From assembly GCA_047618505.1 (NCBI GenBank), contig JBLHLB010000027.1, positions 1 to 22,550 of the forward strand: DNA of 22,550 bases. The letters are read 5' to 3'. A program made the translations under genes and the position numbers. Shown here piece by piece: positions 15,038 through 22,182 of the stretch (position 1 is the first letter of the stretch; each line of letters begins with the position of its first letter). The notes beneath the pieces are model-generated. The model was not told the origin of the DNA. It saw nothing but the letters and a program-made list of their open reading frames with translations, and ran no database searches. The stretch is from JBLHLB01 sp047618505. Its GTDB lineage: Bacteria > Planctomycetota > UBA1135 > GCA-002686595.

Positions 15038-15045
15038 GAAGCCTA

Positions 15046-15873
15046 ATGGGACTCCGAGTAAACACCAACATCATCTCACTTGAGGCACAGCGGAACCTCA
15101 CCACTGTGACCAGCCGGCTTGAAGGCAACTTCTCTCGGCTTTCCTCCGGACTACGCATTGCATCGGCCTCAGATGACCCCGCCGGACTCGGTATCTCCGA
15201 GCGTATGCAAGCCAAATTGGCGTCCCTACGTCAGGCCTCAAGAAACGGTCAAGATGGCGTCAGCCTCGTTCAGACCGCGGAAGGAGCCCTGGGTGAAGTG
15301 ACCTCGAACCTGGCGCGAATGCGCGAACTCGCCGTGCAGTCGGCGAACGGCACCCTTCACACCGGTGACCGCGCAGCCCTCGACGCAGAGTTCACAGCGT
15401 TGATCAGCGAGATCGATCGTGTTGCCGACCAAACAGACTTCAATGGCATCAACCTTCTTGATGCATCCTCGAACTCGGTCTCTATACAGATCGGCACCGA
15501 AGCATCGGAATCCATCACGATCTCCCTCGAGGGGATGCGCGACTCGGACCTTGGCTTGGCTGGTGCGAGCTTCGACCTGACCTCCGTCACGAACGCCTCG
15601 GCAGCGCTCGCGACCATCGACACTGCGATCGACTCGGTCACGGGCTTCCGCGCTGATCTAGGCGCGATCCAGAACAGGATGAGCTCCGCGATCCGGAGTC
15701 TCGCCAACTCAGAACAGAACTTGGCTGCCGCCGAAAGTCGTATCCGTGACGTCGACGTAGCCAGGGAGACCGCAGATCTTACGCGGAACTCCATTCACCA
15801 ACAGGCTGCGGTGTCCGTGCTTAGCCAAGCCAACACCCAGCCGCAAATCGCCTTGAGCTTGCTCCAAGGCTAA
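15046..15873 (+). CDS. fliC: Flagellin 2
   Basis: 275 residues; the ATG follows CCAGGGAAGCCTA, a fair ribosome-binding site. It has the same minimal D0/D1 plan as flagellin 1 and aligns with it without gaps. The N-terminal two thirds differ at many positions (IASASDDPAGL, KLASLRQASRNGQDG, NLLDASSNSVSIQIG), while the C-terminal third is nearly the same. One difference there stands out: residue 251 is His (NSIHQQAAVSVL) where flagellin 1, flagellin 3 and the remnant have Leu. That position lies in the hydrophobic D0 helix, so this subunit may pack differently or be under weaker selection. It is probably a filament subunit expressed alongside flagellin 1; their relative amounts cannot be judged from sequence. 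Confidence 0.96.
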   Translation: MGLRVNTNIISLEAQRNLTTVTSRLEGNFSRLSSGLRIASASDDPAGLGISERMQAKLASLRQASRNGQDGVSLVQTAEGALGEVTSNLARMRELAVQSANGTLHTGDRAALDAEFTALISEIDRVADQTDFNGINLLDASSNSVSIQIGTEASESITISLEGMRDSDLGLAGASFDLTSVTNASAALATIDTAIDSVTGFRADLGAIQNRMSSAIRSLANSEQNLAAAESRIRDVDVARETADLTRNSIHQQAAVSVLSQANTQPQIALSLLQG

Positions 15874-15948
15874 GACAGAGCAACGGCCTCTTTGGCCGAT
15901 CGCTGAGGGGGGGGGGTTAGCCCCCGGGTTGATCCCCCCATTCAGCAC
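15586..15948 (+). repeat. Near-identical repeat, copy 2 (flagellin 2 3' end and terminator)
   Basis: Partner of 14036-14398, exactly 1550 bases downstream, with 10 differences in 363 positions. Similarity ends at 'TTCAGCAC', just past the second hairpin. Confidence 0.9.
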
Positions 15949-16274
15949 GCATTGACAACTAGGGTTAGCCAAGAACGCCGCACGGCCAGTCTGTTTGTGG
16001 ACCGTGCGGAGATGTGTAGATCAGCACGACGTACCGCACCAACGTACATCCCGATGCCCTCGTGCCTGGGCGCCGGGACCAGAGTGGATCAATAACTTGG
16101 GAGCAATCTCCCTGGATCCATTCAAGCAAAGCCGCAGTCATGCCGGATTGATGATTGTGTCCGTTTCGTCTAGTAGGCGAGGCGGCACGCATTGGTCTGA
16201 GGTGGTTGCGTCCCTTTTCGCACAACGCGGAGAGTGGACCTTCCTGACAACCTTTCAGAGGAAGAAAACAGACA
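15874..16274. other. Intergenic region between flagellins 2 and 3
   Basis: 401 bases holding the flagellin 2 terminator, a strong hairpin at 15978-16009 (CCGCACGG with CCGTGCGG plus CCA/TGG, one bulged A) and the leader of flagellin 3. The leader does not share the block found upstream of flagellins 1 and 2. CATTGACAAC near 15952 recurs near 14465 after flagellin 1. No gene is supported. Confidence 0.6.
15884..15946 (+). terminator. Double hairpin after flagellin 2
   Basis: Same structure as after flagellin 1, including the ten-G run (15907-15916), with three base changes in the loop region. There is no U-tract. Confidence 0.55.
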
Positions 16275-17096
16275 ATGGGACTTCGAGTAAACACCAACGT
16301 GCTATCGATGACAGCGCAAAGAAACTTGGGCAACGTTACAGAACGTTTGTCCGGGAACTTCGCACGCTTGTCTTCAGGTCTACGCATCACATCGGCCGCT
16401 GACGACGCAGCGGGCTTGGGCATTTCCGAAAGGATGCGTGCCCAGGTTCGTTCGCTGGATCAAGCGGGCCGTAACGCTCAGGACGGAATCTCGCTCGTGC
16501 AAACGGCGGAAGCTGCCTTGGGTGAATCTACGTCAAACCTCACGCGTATGCGTGAACTTGCCGTTCAGTCGGCCAACGGAACGCTCAACTCGGGCGACCG
16601 TACGGCTCTGAACGCTGAATTCAGCGCATTGATTTCGGAAATCGACCGGGTCGGAACCCAGACGGACTTCAACGGAACGAAGCTTCTGGACGGGGCGGAA
16701 GGCTCCATCGCGTTCCAGATTGGAACGGAGTCTGGTCAGACCATCTCGGTCGATCTTACTGATATGACCGACGGTGGCCTTGGTCTAGACGCCGTGGACT
16801 TCGATCTGACGACCATCACCAACGCCAGTGCGGCGTTGGCGACGATCGACACGGCGATCGATTCTGTGACGACCTTCCGTGGAGGGTTGGGTGCGGCGCA
16901 AAACCGCCTCTCCTCCACCTTCCGGTCCATCTCGACGAACAAGGAAAACCTTTCCGCCGCCGAAAGCCGTATTCGCGACGTTGACGTAGCCAAAGAAAGT
17001 GCCGACCTGACTCGCAACTCGATTCTGCAGCAGGCTGCTACTTCGATCCTGTCTCAAGCAAACGTGCAACCGCAGCTTGCCTTGAGCCTGATCTAG
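16275..17096 (+). CDS. fliC: Flagellin 3
   Basis: 273 residues; the ATG lies about 10 bases after AGAGGAAG. It is a minimal flagellin of D0/D1 type (MGLRVNTNVLSMTAQRNLGN, RLSSGLRITSAADDAAGLGI; C-terminus SAAESRIRDVDVAKESADLT, RNSILQQAATSILSQAN). It differs from flagellins 1 and 2 throughout and ends ALSLI without the final LQG. It was not caught up in the 3' conversion seen in the other two. The remnant at 14609-14704 resembles this copy most. It has its own strong terminator and its own unrelated leader, so it may be separately regulated. Confidence 0.96.
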   Translation: MGLRVNTNVLSMTAQRNLGNVTERLSGNFARLSSGLRITSAADDAAGLGISERMRAQVRSLDQAGRNAQDGISLVQTAEAALGESTSNLTRMRELAVQSANGTLNSGDRTALNAEFSALISEIDRVGTQTDFNGTKLLDGAEGSIAFQIGTESGQTISVDLTDMTDGGLGLDAVDFDLTTITNASAALATIDTAIDSVTTFRGGLGAAQNRLSSTFRSISTNKENLSAAESRIRDVDVAKESADLTRNSILQQAATSILSQANVQPQLALSLI

Positions 17097-17103
17097 CGTC
17101 CCC

Positions 17104-17135
17104 TCGGGCCTCAACCACTAGTGGTCTAAGCCCGA
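17104..17135 (+). other. Hairpin with internal palindrome after flagellin 3
   Basis: TCGGGC pairs with GCCCGA around a perfect 12-base palindrome ACCACTAGTGGT (17114-17125). It lies between the stop codon and the main terminator and may protect the 3' end of the message. Confidence 0.45.
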
Positions 17136-17145
17136 AATCGCTCTT

Positions 17146-17196
17146 GAGTGAGTAGGGCTCCGTCCCCGGGCGGAGCCCTAATCACTCTTTGTTTTG
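17146..17196 (+). terminator. Strong intrinsic terminator after flagellin 3
   Basis: GAGTGA pairs with TCACTC and, after one G/A mismatch, TAGGGCTCCG pairs with CGGAGCCCTA around an 8-base loop. TTTGTTTTG follows. It separates the flagellin genes from fliD, implying that fliD has its own promoter or depends on read-through. Confidence 0.88.
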
Positions 17197-17199
17197 CAA

Positions 17200-17216
17200 G
17201 GCCCTCTTGGAGGGCC
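17200..17216 (+). other. Small hairpin in the fliD leader
   Basis: GGCCCTC-TTG-GAGGGCC, a 7-bp perfect stem just after the flagellin 3 terminator and 135 bases before fliD. Function unknown. Confidence 0.35.
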
Positions 17217-17351
17217 ACCGATCGGTCGATGGGGGGTTTGGAGCCCTCGCGACAAGAACCAGCGCCATGCCCTGGGACAGTTCTTGGCTAACCGCAGACT
17301 CAGGCCTTCAAAGACCTGGGTCGTCGACAAGGGACTCCGGAGATACACAAC

Positions 17352-18713
17352 ATGAGTTTTGGTCCTATTCAATTCGGCGGACTGGCCAGTGGCTTGGATA
17401 CCGCCAGCATCATCCAGGCGCTGTTGTCTGCTTCTGCTCGTCCAATTCAGCTGCTTGAGCGTCAGCAGGCTGAGGAACGCCAGAAGATTAGCCTCTATGG
17501 CACCCTTGAGGGCCATGTGGAGTCGTTGCAAGAGAAGGCCAAAGAGCTCTCCGGCGACAACGATTTCTACAGCTTCAACGTCGACGCTAGTGTGGAGGGT
17601 GTCGCTTCCTTTGACGTTACCGGGACCCCGCTAGAGGGTGCTCATACCGTGGAAATTACGAGCCTGGCCCAAGCCGATCGGCATTCTTTTGTAGGTGTGG
17701 CAGATTCCGATACCACGCTCTACAGCGGCGATTTCTCCTTCGATTACAACGGTTCAACCGCGAGCGTTAGCGTCACGGGCGTGACTCTGGATGGCCTCGC
17801 GAGCGAGATCAACGACCAACTGGGTGACTCGGTTACTGCCTCCGTGGTGAACGTAGGGACCGAGGCGACGCCTGACTACCAAATGGTGCTCGCAGGAAAT
17901 GATACGGGTGGGGACTTTGACATTGCGAACATCACAACGACAACGGGGCTGGTGTACGAGCAGGAGTTGACCGACGCAAGCAACGCGGTTGCCATCGTAG
18001 ATGGCCTCAGGGTCGAGCGCGATGACAACGTCTTTGACGGTGTAGTCGAGGGGCTGTCCTTCACTGCTCAATCGACGACGACAGCAGCCATAAGCTTCTC
18101 CGTGTCCCGCGATTTCGAGTCGACCAAGGACACCATGAAGGAGTTCATTGAGTCCTACAACGAAGTCATTTCGTTCATCAACGACCAAAATACCTACGAT
18201 GAAGATAGCGGCCCCGGAGGGGGTCTGTTTGGTGATTCGGCTCTGTATTCGATTCGTCGATCACTCTCGAGCGCGCTCTTTGATGTGGACCTGGCTGACG
18301 TTCAGAACGACACAGAGGGATTCTCTACTCTTGGGCTGGTGGGCATCGACCTCACGGCCGACGGAACCCTAGCATTGGATGAGGAGACCTTCGAAGCCAA
18401 GATTGCCCAGAACGCTGATACCCTCCAGGCTCTGTTCTCAGCCGAGGACACTGGGGTTTTTGACAAGTTGGACGCTGCCATTGACCTGCTGGTCGACACG
18501 ACCGTAACCGACGCCGGCATCGAGATCGAAGGTGTCTTCGATCGACGCAGGACGACACTCAACTCTCTGATCGACGACTTCGACAATCAAATCGAACGCC
18601 TCGAGTACAACCTTGAGAAGCAAGAAGAGACCCTCGTGCTGCAATACGCGCGACTCGAAGAAGTGATCTCTCGCCTCAACGCACAGAGACAATTCGTCGG
18701 CCAATCCTTCTGA
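17352..18713 (+). CDS. fliD: FliD, filament cap / hook-associated protein 2
   Basis: 453 residues, in the usual range. FliD caps the growing filament and helps flagellin subunits fold and insert at the tip. The N-terminus has the family signature (IQFGGLASGLDTASIIQALL, then PIQLLERQQAEE), followed by beta-rich cap domains (AHTVEITSLAQADRHSF, SVSVTGVTLDGLASEINDQL, VDGLRVERDDNVFDGVVEGL). The C-terminal coiled coil (DFDNQIERLEYNLEKQEETL, then ARLEEVISRLNAQRQF) ends the protein. The ATG follows GGAG with nine bases between. The gene is downstream of the flagellins and upstream of fliS, the common filament-assembly arrangement. Confidence 0.96.
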   Translation: MSFGPIQFGGLASGLDTASIIQALLSASARPIQLLERQQAEERQKISLYGTLEGHVESLQEKAKELSGDNDFYSFNVDASVEGVASFDVTGTPLEGAHTVEITSLAQADRHSFVGVADSDTTLYSGDFSFDYNGSTASVSVTGVTLDGLASEINDQLGDSVTASVVNVGTEATPDYQMVLAGNDTGGDFDIANITTTTGLVYEQELTDASNAVAIVDGLRVERDDNVFDGVVEGLSFTAQSTTTAAISFSVSRDFESTKDTMKEFIESYNEVISFINDQNTYDEDSGPGGGLFGDSALYSIRRSLSSALFDVDLADVQNDTEGFSTLGLVGIDLTADGTLALDEETFEAKIAQNADTLQALFSAEDTGVFDKLDAAIDLLVDTTVTDAGIEIEGVFDRRRTTLNSLIDDFDNQIERLEYNLEKQEETLVLQYARLEEVISRLNAQRQFVGQSF

Positions 18714-18776
18714 TTCATCACCCTCGCCAACGGGGTTTCCACCGAGATTCCCGGCGAACTTAGACCTAGAGCCCCC

Positions 18777-19181
18777 ATGCACAACGCAGCCGAAACCTAC
18801 CGTCAGAACGCCGTCGAGAGCGCGCCGCCCATCAAGATTATTCGCATGCTCTTCGAGGGAGCCGTGCGCTTCTTGGGCCAGGCCGAGACCTTCGACGCCT
18901 CCACCGAAACGGTGCAGTTTAACGACCGCATTCGTCGCGCTGAGGCGATCGTTTCCGAGCTGCGACTGTCCCTAGACAACACGCAAAACCCCGCGCTCTG
19001 TGAAGAGCTGGAGCGTCTGTACCTCTTTGTTGAGGACGAGCTGCGAGAGGCCTTCCTGCAGCATGACAAGACACGCGTGGCCAATGCGAAGGGCATCCTC
19101 GAGACGCTCAGCGATGCGTGGAATCGCGTCAAGCCCGAGCCCGCCGGCAACGTCTTGATCGAGAAGAAGAAGGCTGCCTAG
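18777..19181 (+). CDS. fliS: FliS, flagellin export chaperone
   Basis: 134 residues. FliS binds the C-terminus of flagellin in the cytoplasm, prevents early polymerisation and delivers it to the export gate. The start (AAETYRQNAVESAPPIKIIR, then MLFEGAVRFLGQAE) matches the FliS pattern 'Y-x-x-x-x-V-x-x-A-x-P-x-x-x-I-x-M-L-x-x-G-A'. Helices with LSLDNTQNPALCEELERLY follow. The ATG is preceded by CCCCC rather than a Shine-Dalgarno sequence. The stop shares one base with the next gene (TAGTG). Confidence 0.94.
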   Translation: MHNAAETYRQNAVESAPPIKIIRMLFEGAVRFLGQAETFDASTETVQFNDRIRRAEAIVSELRLSLDNTQNPALCEELERLYLFVEDELREAFLQHDKTRVANAKGILETLSDAWNRVKPEPAGNVLIEKKKAA

Positions 19182-19558
19182 TGGACTCTCGCCCCCAGAT
19201 TCTTGATGAGATGATCGCGGCCTTGGAGGCTCTCCTAGCCGCCCTAGGCGGCAATGGAGCAGAGGGACGGGGGGTTGCCCTAGACGCAGCCCTCGTTCGA
19301 TCGGATGTGGCGTACTTGAGGTTGCGTGAGGCTCAGGCCTTGTCCGGACCAAGCCCTGGCTCGAGTTCGGAGGAGATGCAGAAGAAGGTGGATTCGTTTC
19401 TGCGCTTGCAGGCCCTGGTGCAAAGCGTCGCGGCGGACGCCCTCAATGAGGTTGGCTTAGAGCGCGAGAAGATCGCGCAGGTGCGGGTCGCCCTGCGACA
19501 ACACGTTCCCCAGGAGGTCACCGGCAATGCCGGAAGCTCCTGCGATGTGCGCGGCTAA
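19181..19558 (+). CDS. Small helical protein in the FliT/FlgN position
   Basis: 125 residues from the GTG at 19181, which overlaps the fliS stop by one base and has AAGAAGG upstream. A frame starting earlier at 19118 lies inside fliS and is unlikely. The product is almost wholly helical (PQILDEMIAALEALLAALGG, then EEMQKKVDSFLRLQALVQSV and EREKIAQVRVALRQHV), like FliT or FlgN, the export chaperones for FliD and for FlgK/FlgL. Sequence alone does not prove the family; the call rests on size, helix content and tight coupling to fliS. Confidence 0.7.
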   Translation: MDSRPQILDEMIAALEALLAALGGNGAEGRGVALDAALVRSDVAYLRLREAQALSGPSPGSSSEEMQKKVDSFLRLQALVQSVAADALNEVGLEREKIAQVRVALRQHVPQEVTGNAGSSCDVRG

Positions 19559-19567
19559 GCGAGCAAT

Positions 19568-19828
19568 CTAGGCCGACGCGTCGACCGCGGCCCAGAGCTC
19601 TTTGATGCCCGGTTTGGTGGTTAACATGGTTGCGAAGGTCACTCCGTCGAGGCCCTTATTCGTTTCCGTTCGAATCAGGTTCGCCCCCAGGGCGCAGAGC
19701 TTCTCGGTAAGTTGCTGTGCTTCCTCAGCGCTAACCTTCGCTCTGAAGCAGAGCTCCCGGATGTCAGCTACTTCCTGGGGGATTTCGCTCCCAACGGAGA
19801 TCAGCTCCAGGGCATCCTGGGAGTGCAA
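19568..19828 (-). CDS. Small protein of unknown function, possibly disrupted
   Basis: 86 residues from a TTG at 19828 with no visible ribosome-binding site. The sequence (VGSEIPQEVADIRELCFRAK, VSAEEAQQLTEKLCALGANL, GIKELWAAVDASA) is balanced and helix-rich, while the opposite strand reads as serine/arginine-rich antisense, so this strand is the more likely coding one. I do not recognise it. In the same frame an ATG at 19903 opens 24 codons (MPQSAIAAMHAHDSRL...) that run into a TGA at 19831-19829 just before the TTG, so the gene may be longer and interrupted. It is opposite in strand to fliS and fliO on either side. Confidence 0.45.
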   Translation of the reverse strand: MHSQDALELISVGSEIPQEVADIRELCFRAKVSAEEAQQLTEKLCALGANLIRTETNKGLDGVTFATMLTTKPGIKELWAAVDASA

Positions 19829-20261
19829 TCAGAAGCGTGCGGTGCGCAGCTTGTGAAGGCGTGAGTCATGGGCGTGCATGGCAGCGATGGCAGATTGAGG
19901 CATGGGGCTTGGCAGGGCTCGCGACAGCGTGAATTTGGGCGTTGACGGTTCAGCAAACAGCTCACGGCCCGTCACCGATTATCGGAACTGGGCCTCGAGC
20001 GGGGGTTCCACTCACATCCATGGGGAGAGTTGGAATCACCCAATGGTGATGGGGTTCTGCCTTGTGAACCCCTTCCTAGTGCCCGAGGGCCTGTTTATTC
20101 GATGCAGATCCTCCGATTGCGGCAAAACACGACAGTCTCGGAAAGGAGAGGGGGTGTCGTATTTTCCAACACAATAGGGTGAGGGACTCGGGCGGCTGGG
20201 AAGAGGAACCGATACGGGCTGCGTGGCGGGATACCCCTGTCGCCCTCCCCAACCAATCCCC
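19829..20261. other. Leader region upstream of fliO
   Basis: About 430 bases with no convincing gene beyond the possible extension of the minus-strand ORF. Two hairpins are visible: TTCCACTC with GAGTTGGAA, one bulged T (20006-20035), and GGGGTTC with GAACCCC, 8-base loop (20051-20072). The promoter for fliOPQR is expected here, but I could not identify it. Confidence 0.5.
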
Positions 20262-20858
20262 ATGGCTGTCTCAATCATCCAAAGCGGCGCAGATGCTGCA
20301 TCCAAGTCGAGCCTCGAAGGGCCCGACTTGGCCGGCTACCTCCTGACTTGCGGGTTCATTCTGGCCCTGGTCCTTGGCGCCGCTTGGCTCTTCCGACGCT
20401 TCCTGGCCGGCAAGATCCGCATGCGCACGTCCGGCCGATCCCTGCGAGTGATCGACGTGTTGCCCATGGGCAGTCGACAGCGCCTTGTTGTTGTTCGTTG
20501 CTATGACCGCACCTTCCTCTTGGGACAGGGCGACAAGGAGATTCGGGCCATCAGTGAGATTGACGGGGCCCCTGAAACGGACCTGATTCCCCAACCGACG
20601 GAGCATGCCACTCCGTCCGTGGAAATGAACAAGCCCGCCCAGCGCGCGGCTGATGTCTTCGCACGCATGCTCGGCCGCAAGGGCGCCGGACCCAGCGGAT
20701 CCGTTGCGCTGAACATCGAAGTGAATGACGACGTGCCCCTGATTCCCCTCGAATCGCCGGCCAGCCCCGTAACACGCGTGGCGGTACCTCCGCCGGGCAC
20801 GGTCAAAGAACGTCCAGAACATCCAGTCCTACAAGGTGGGAAGGGGATCCTAGGTTGA
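20262..20858 (+). CDS. fliO: FliO, export-gate assembly protein
   Basis: 198 residues from the ATG at 20262; an in-frame GTG at 20223 would add 13 residues (MAGYPCRPPQPIP). Neither has a clear ribosome-binding site, and I prefer the ATG. FliO helps FliP assemble into the export-gate core. A short periplasmic N-terminus, one transmembrane helix (about 24-46: AGYLLTCGFILALVLGAAWL) and a small beta domain (SLRVIDVLPMGSRQRLVVVR, CYDRTFLLGQGDKEI) match the family. The C-terminal 80 residues are a poorly conserved tail. The stop overlaps the fliP start (TTGA). Confidence 0.9.
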   Translation: MAVSIIQSGADAASKSSLEGPDLAGYLLTCGFILALVLGAAWLFRRFLAGKIRMRTSGRSLRVIDVLPMGSRQRLVVVRCYDRTFLLGQGDKEIRAISEIDGAPETDLIPQPTEHATPSVEMNKPAQRAADVFARMLGRKGAGPSGSVALNIEVNDDVPLIPLESPASPVTRVAVPPPGTVKERPEHPVLQGGKGILG

Positions 20859-21820
20859 ACAACTCCACCACAGCAGGACTCAAGTCAAAGGCCCAGCGCA
20901 TCTGCGTAATGGGCCTGGCGCTGTTTGTTTTCCTCGCGCAATTCCAGGGCACCCTGATGGCGACGCCAATGCAGGGCGTCGACTTCTCAAGGTTCGCACC
21001 CCTCGAGTCGCAGCCGATCGAGGCCGAAGCCGCGCAGGCGCCTAACCTCGACACCATTATCGGCGACGAGATCCTCGAACGCCTTGACGCAGAGAAGGAT
21101 GGCGAAGACGAAGGTCTGGCGGGCATGGGCGTAACGCGCGCGGTGGAGATCGCGCTGTTGCTTACGGCGCTCTCGCTGCTTCCGGCGATGTTGATCACCC
21201 TGACGTCGTTCACTCGCATCGTGATCGTGCTGTCCTTTGTGCGCCGAGCTTTGGCTGTGCAAGAGCTACCGCCGAACCCGATCCTGATCGGCCTGGCGCT
21301 GTTCTTGACCACCTTCATTATGGGGCCGGTTGTGACACGCATTCACACGGAGGCCTACGCTCCCTACAAAGAAGGCACGCTTCCGGCGGATGAGGCGGCT
21401 AGTAAGGGGTGGGGAGTGATGCGCGAGTTCCTCCTGGCGAATACGCGCGAATCCGAACTGGTGCTCTTCGCCGAGATGGCTGACCTGTCCCAAAGCCAAG
21501 GTGCCGTCTACGCCGCCGACGGCAGTGTTGGGCTCAACGGACAACCGATCATTGAGGCCACCGATCCAGACAACCTGCCCTTCCGCGTTGTTGTTCCGGC
21601 CTTCATTCTCAGCGAGCTAAAGACCGCCTTTCAGATGGGCTTTCTGTTGTTCCTTCCATTCCTAGTGATCGACCTCGTGATCGCCAGTGTCCTGATCTCC
21701 ATGGGCATGTTCATGCTGCCGCCAGTGATGATATCGACGCCCTTCAAGATCCTTCTTTTCGTGCTCGTGGACGGTTGGCACCTCGTCTGCGAGTCGCTTG
21801 TTACTTCCTTCGTCGTCTAA
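20855..21820 (+). CDS. fliP: FliP, flagellar export-gate membrane protein
   Basis: 321 residues from a TTG that overlaps the fliO stop by four bases, with AAGGGG upstream. FliP forms the core ring of the type III export gate. A hydrophobic, signal-like segment (ICVMGLALFVFLAQFQGTLM) comes first, then an acidic linker. Next is the family core: SLLPAMLITLTSFTRIVIVL, SFVRRALAVQELPPNPILIG, ALFLTTFIMGPV and, near the end, IPAF-type VVVPAFILSELKTAFQMGF and MGMFMLPPVMISTPFKILLF. Between FAEMADLS and the VPAF helix there is a longer loop than in enteric FliP (about residues 212-241). It is followed by fliQ after 21 bases. Confidence 0.97.
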   Translation: MNNSTTAGLKSKAQRICVMGLALFVFLAQFQGTLMATPMQGVDFSRFAPLESQPIEAEAAQAPNLDTIIGDEILERLDAEKDGEDEGLAGMGVTRAVEIALLLTALSLLPAMLITLTSFTRIVIVLSFVRRALAVQELPPNPILIGLALFLTTFIMGPVVTRIHTEAYAPYKEGTLPADEAASKGWGVMREFLLANTRESELVLFAEMADLSQSQGAVYAADGSVGLNGQPIIEATDPDNLPFRVVVPAFILSELKTAFQMGFLLFLPFLVIDLVIASVLISMGMFMLPPVMISTPFKILLFVLVDGWHLVCESLVTSFVV

Positions 21821-21841
21821 CCCTGACCCTCGAATATCCCC

Positions 21842-22120
21842 ATGGGAGACCTTGACCTACAAGTCGTCGACATGGCGCGCCAACTGTTGGTGACCGCCAT
21901 TCTGATCTCCGGTCCGATGCTGATGGTCGGACTGGTGGTTGGCGTTTCCGTCAGCCTCTTCCAGGCTTTGACTTCGGTGCAAGAGCAGACCTTGAGCCTC
22001 GTGCCCAAGATGCTCGCCGTCTTCTCGGTGGCCCTGCTAATGCTGGCGCCGGCCCTGGGGATTCTGCGCGACTACTGCCTCGACGTCTTGAACCAGATGA
22101 ACACCTTCGGTCTGTCCTAG
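21842..22120 (+). CDS. fliQ: FliQ, flagellar export-gate membrane protein
   Basis: 92 residues, the usual 89-92. FliQ wraps the FliP/FliR helix in the export gate. Two transmembrane helices are evident (about 17-37: ILISGPMLMVGLVVGVSVSL, and 54-75: MLAVFSVALLMLAPALGIL), with the conserved link SLFQALTSVQEQTLSLVPKM between them. The ATG is preceded by CCCC and no Shine-Dalgarno sequence. Confidence 0.96.
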   Translation: MGDLDLQVVDMARQLLVTAILISGPMLMVGLVVGVSVSLFQALTSVQEQTLSLVPKMLAVFSVALLMLAPALGILRDYCLDVLNQMNTFGLS

Positions 22121-22159
22121 GCACGGCTGTTCTGCCCCCCCCTAAGTACACCTAATCAG

Positions 22160-22179
22160 GGCCAATCACGGCCAATCAC
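22160..22179 (+). repeat. Tandem 10-bp repeat before fliR
   Basis: GGCCAATCAC occurs twice, head to tail, ending three bases before the fliR ATG. It is preceded by the partial relative CCTAATCAGG. It occupies the place where a ribosome-binding site would be expected. Confidence 0.6.
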
Positions 22180-22182
22180 ACT

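Larger units (their letters stand above)
14324..15045. other. Intergenic region between flagellins 1 and 2
   Basis: 722 bases. It contains the flagellin 1 terminator (14334-14396), a decayed flagellin 3' end (14609-14704) with its own hairpin (14731-14784), and the leader of flagellin 2 with a block shared with flagellin 1. Open frames here on either strand look like chance frames. Confidence 0.7.

Noticed and set aside
14724..15215. Minus-strand open frame across the flagellin 2 start
   Set aside because: It is antisense to the flagellin 2 N-terminus and its leader; composition is shadow-like.
16183..16197. Possible sigma-54 promoter upstream of flagellin 3 (CGGCACG then GGTC)
   Set aside because: The -24 half is good but the -12 GC is missing, so it does not meet the GG-N10-GC rule.
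19602..19856. Plus-strand open frame opposite the small unknown gene
   Set aside because: Serine- and arginine-rich composition typical of an antisense shadow; the minus strand reads better.
19902..20177. Plus-strand open frame of 91 codons upstream of fliO
   Set aside because: No ribosome-binding site, unusual composition and overlap with the two hairpins; likely a chance frame.
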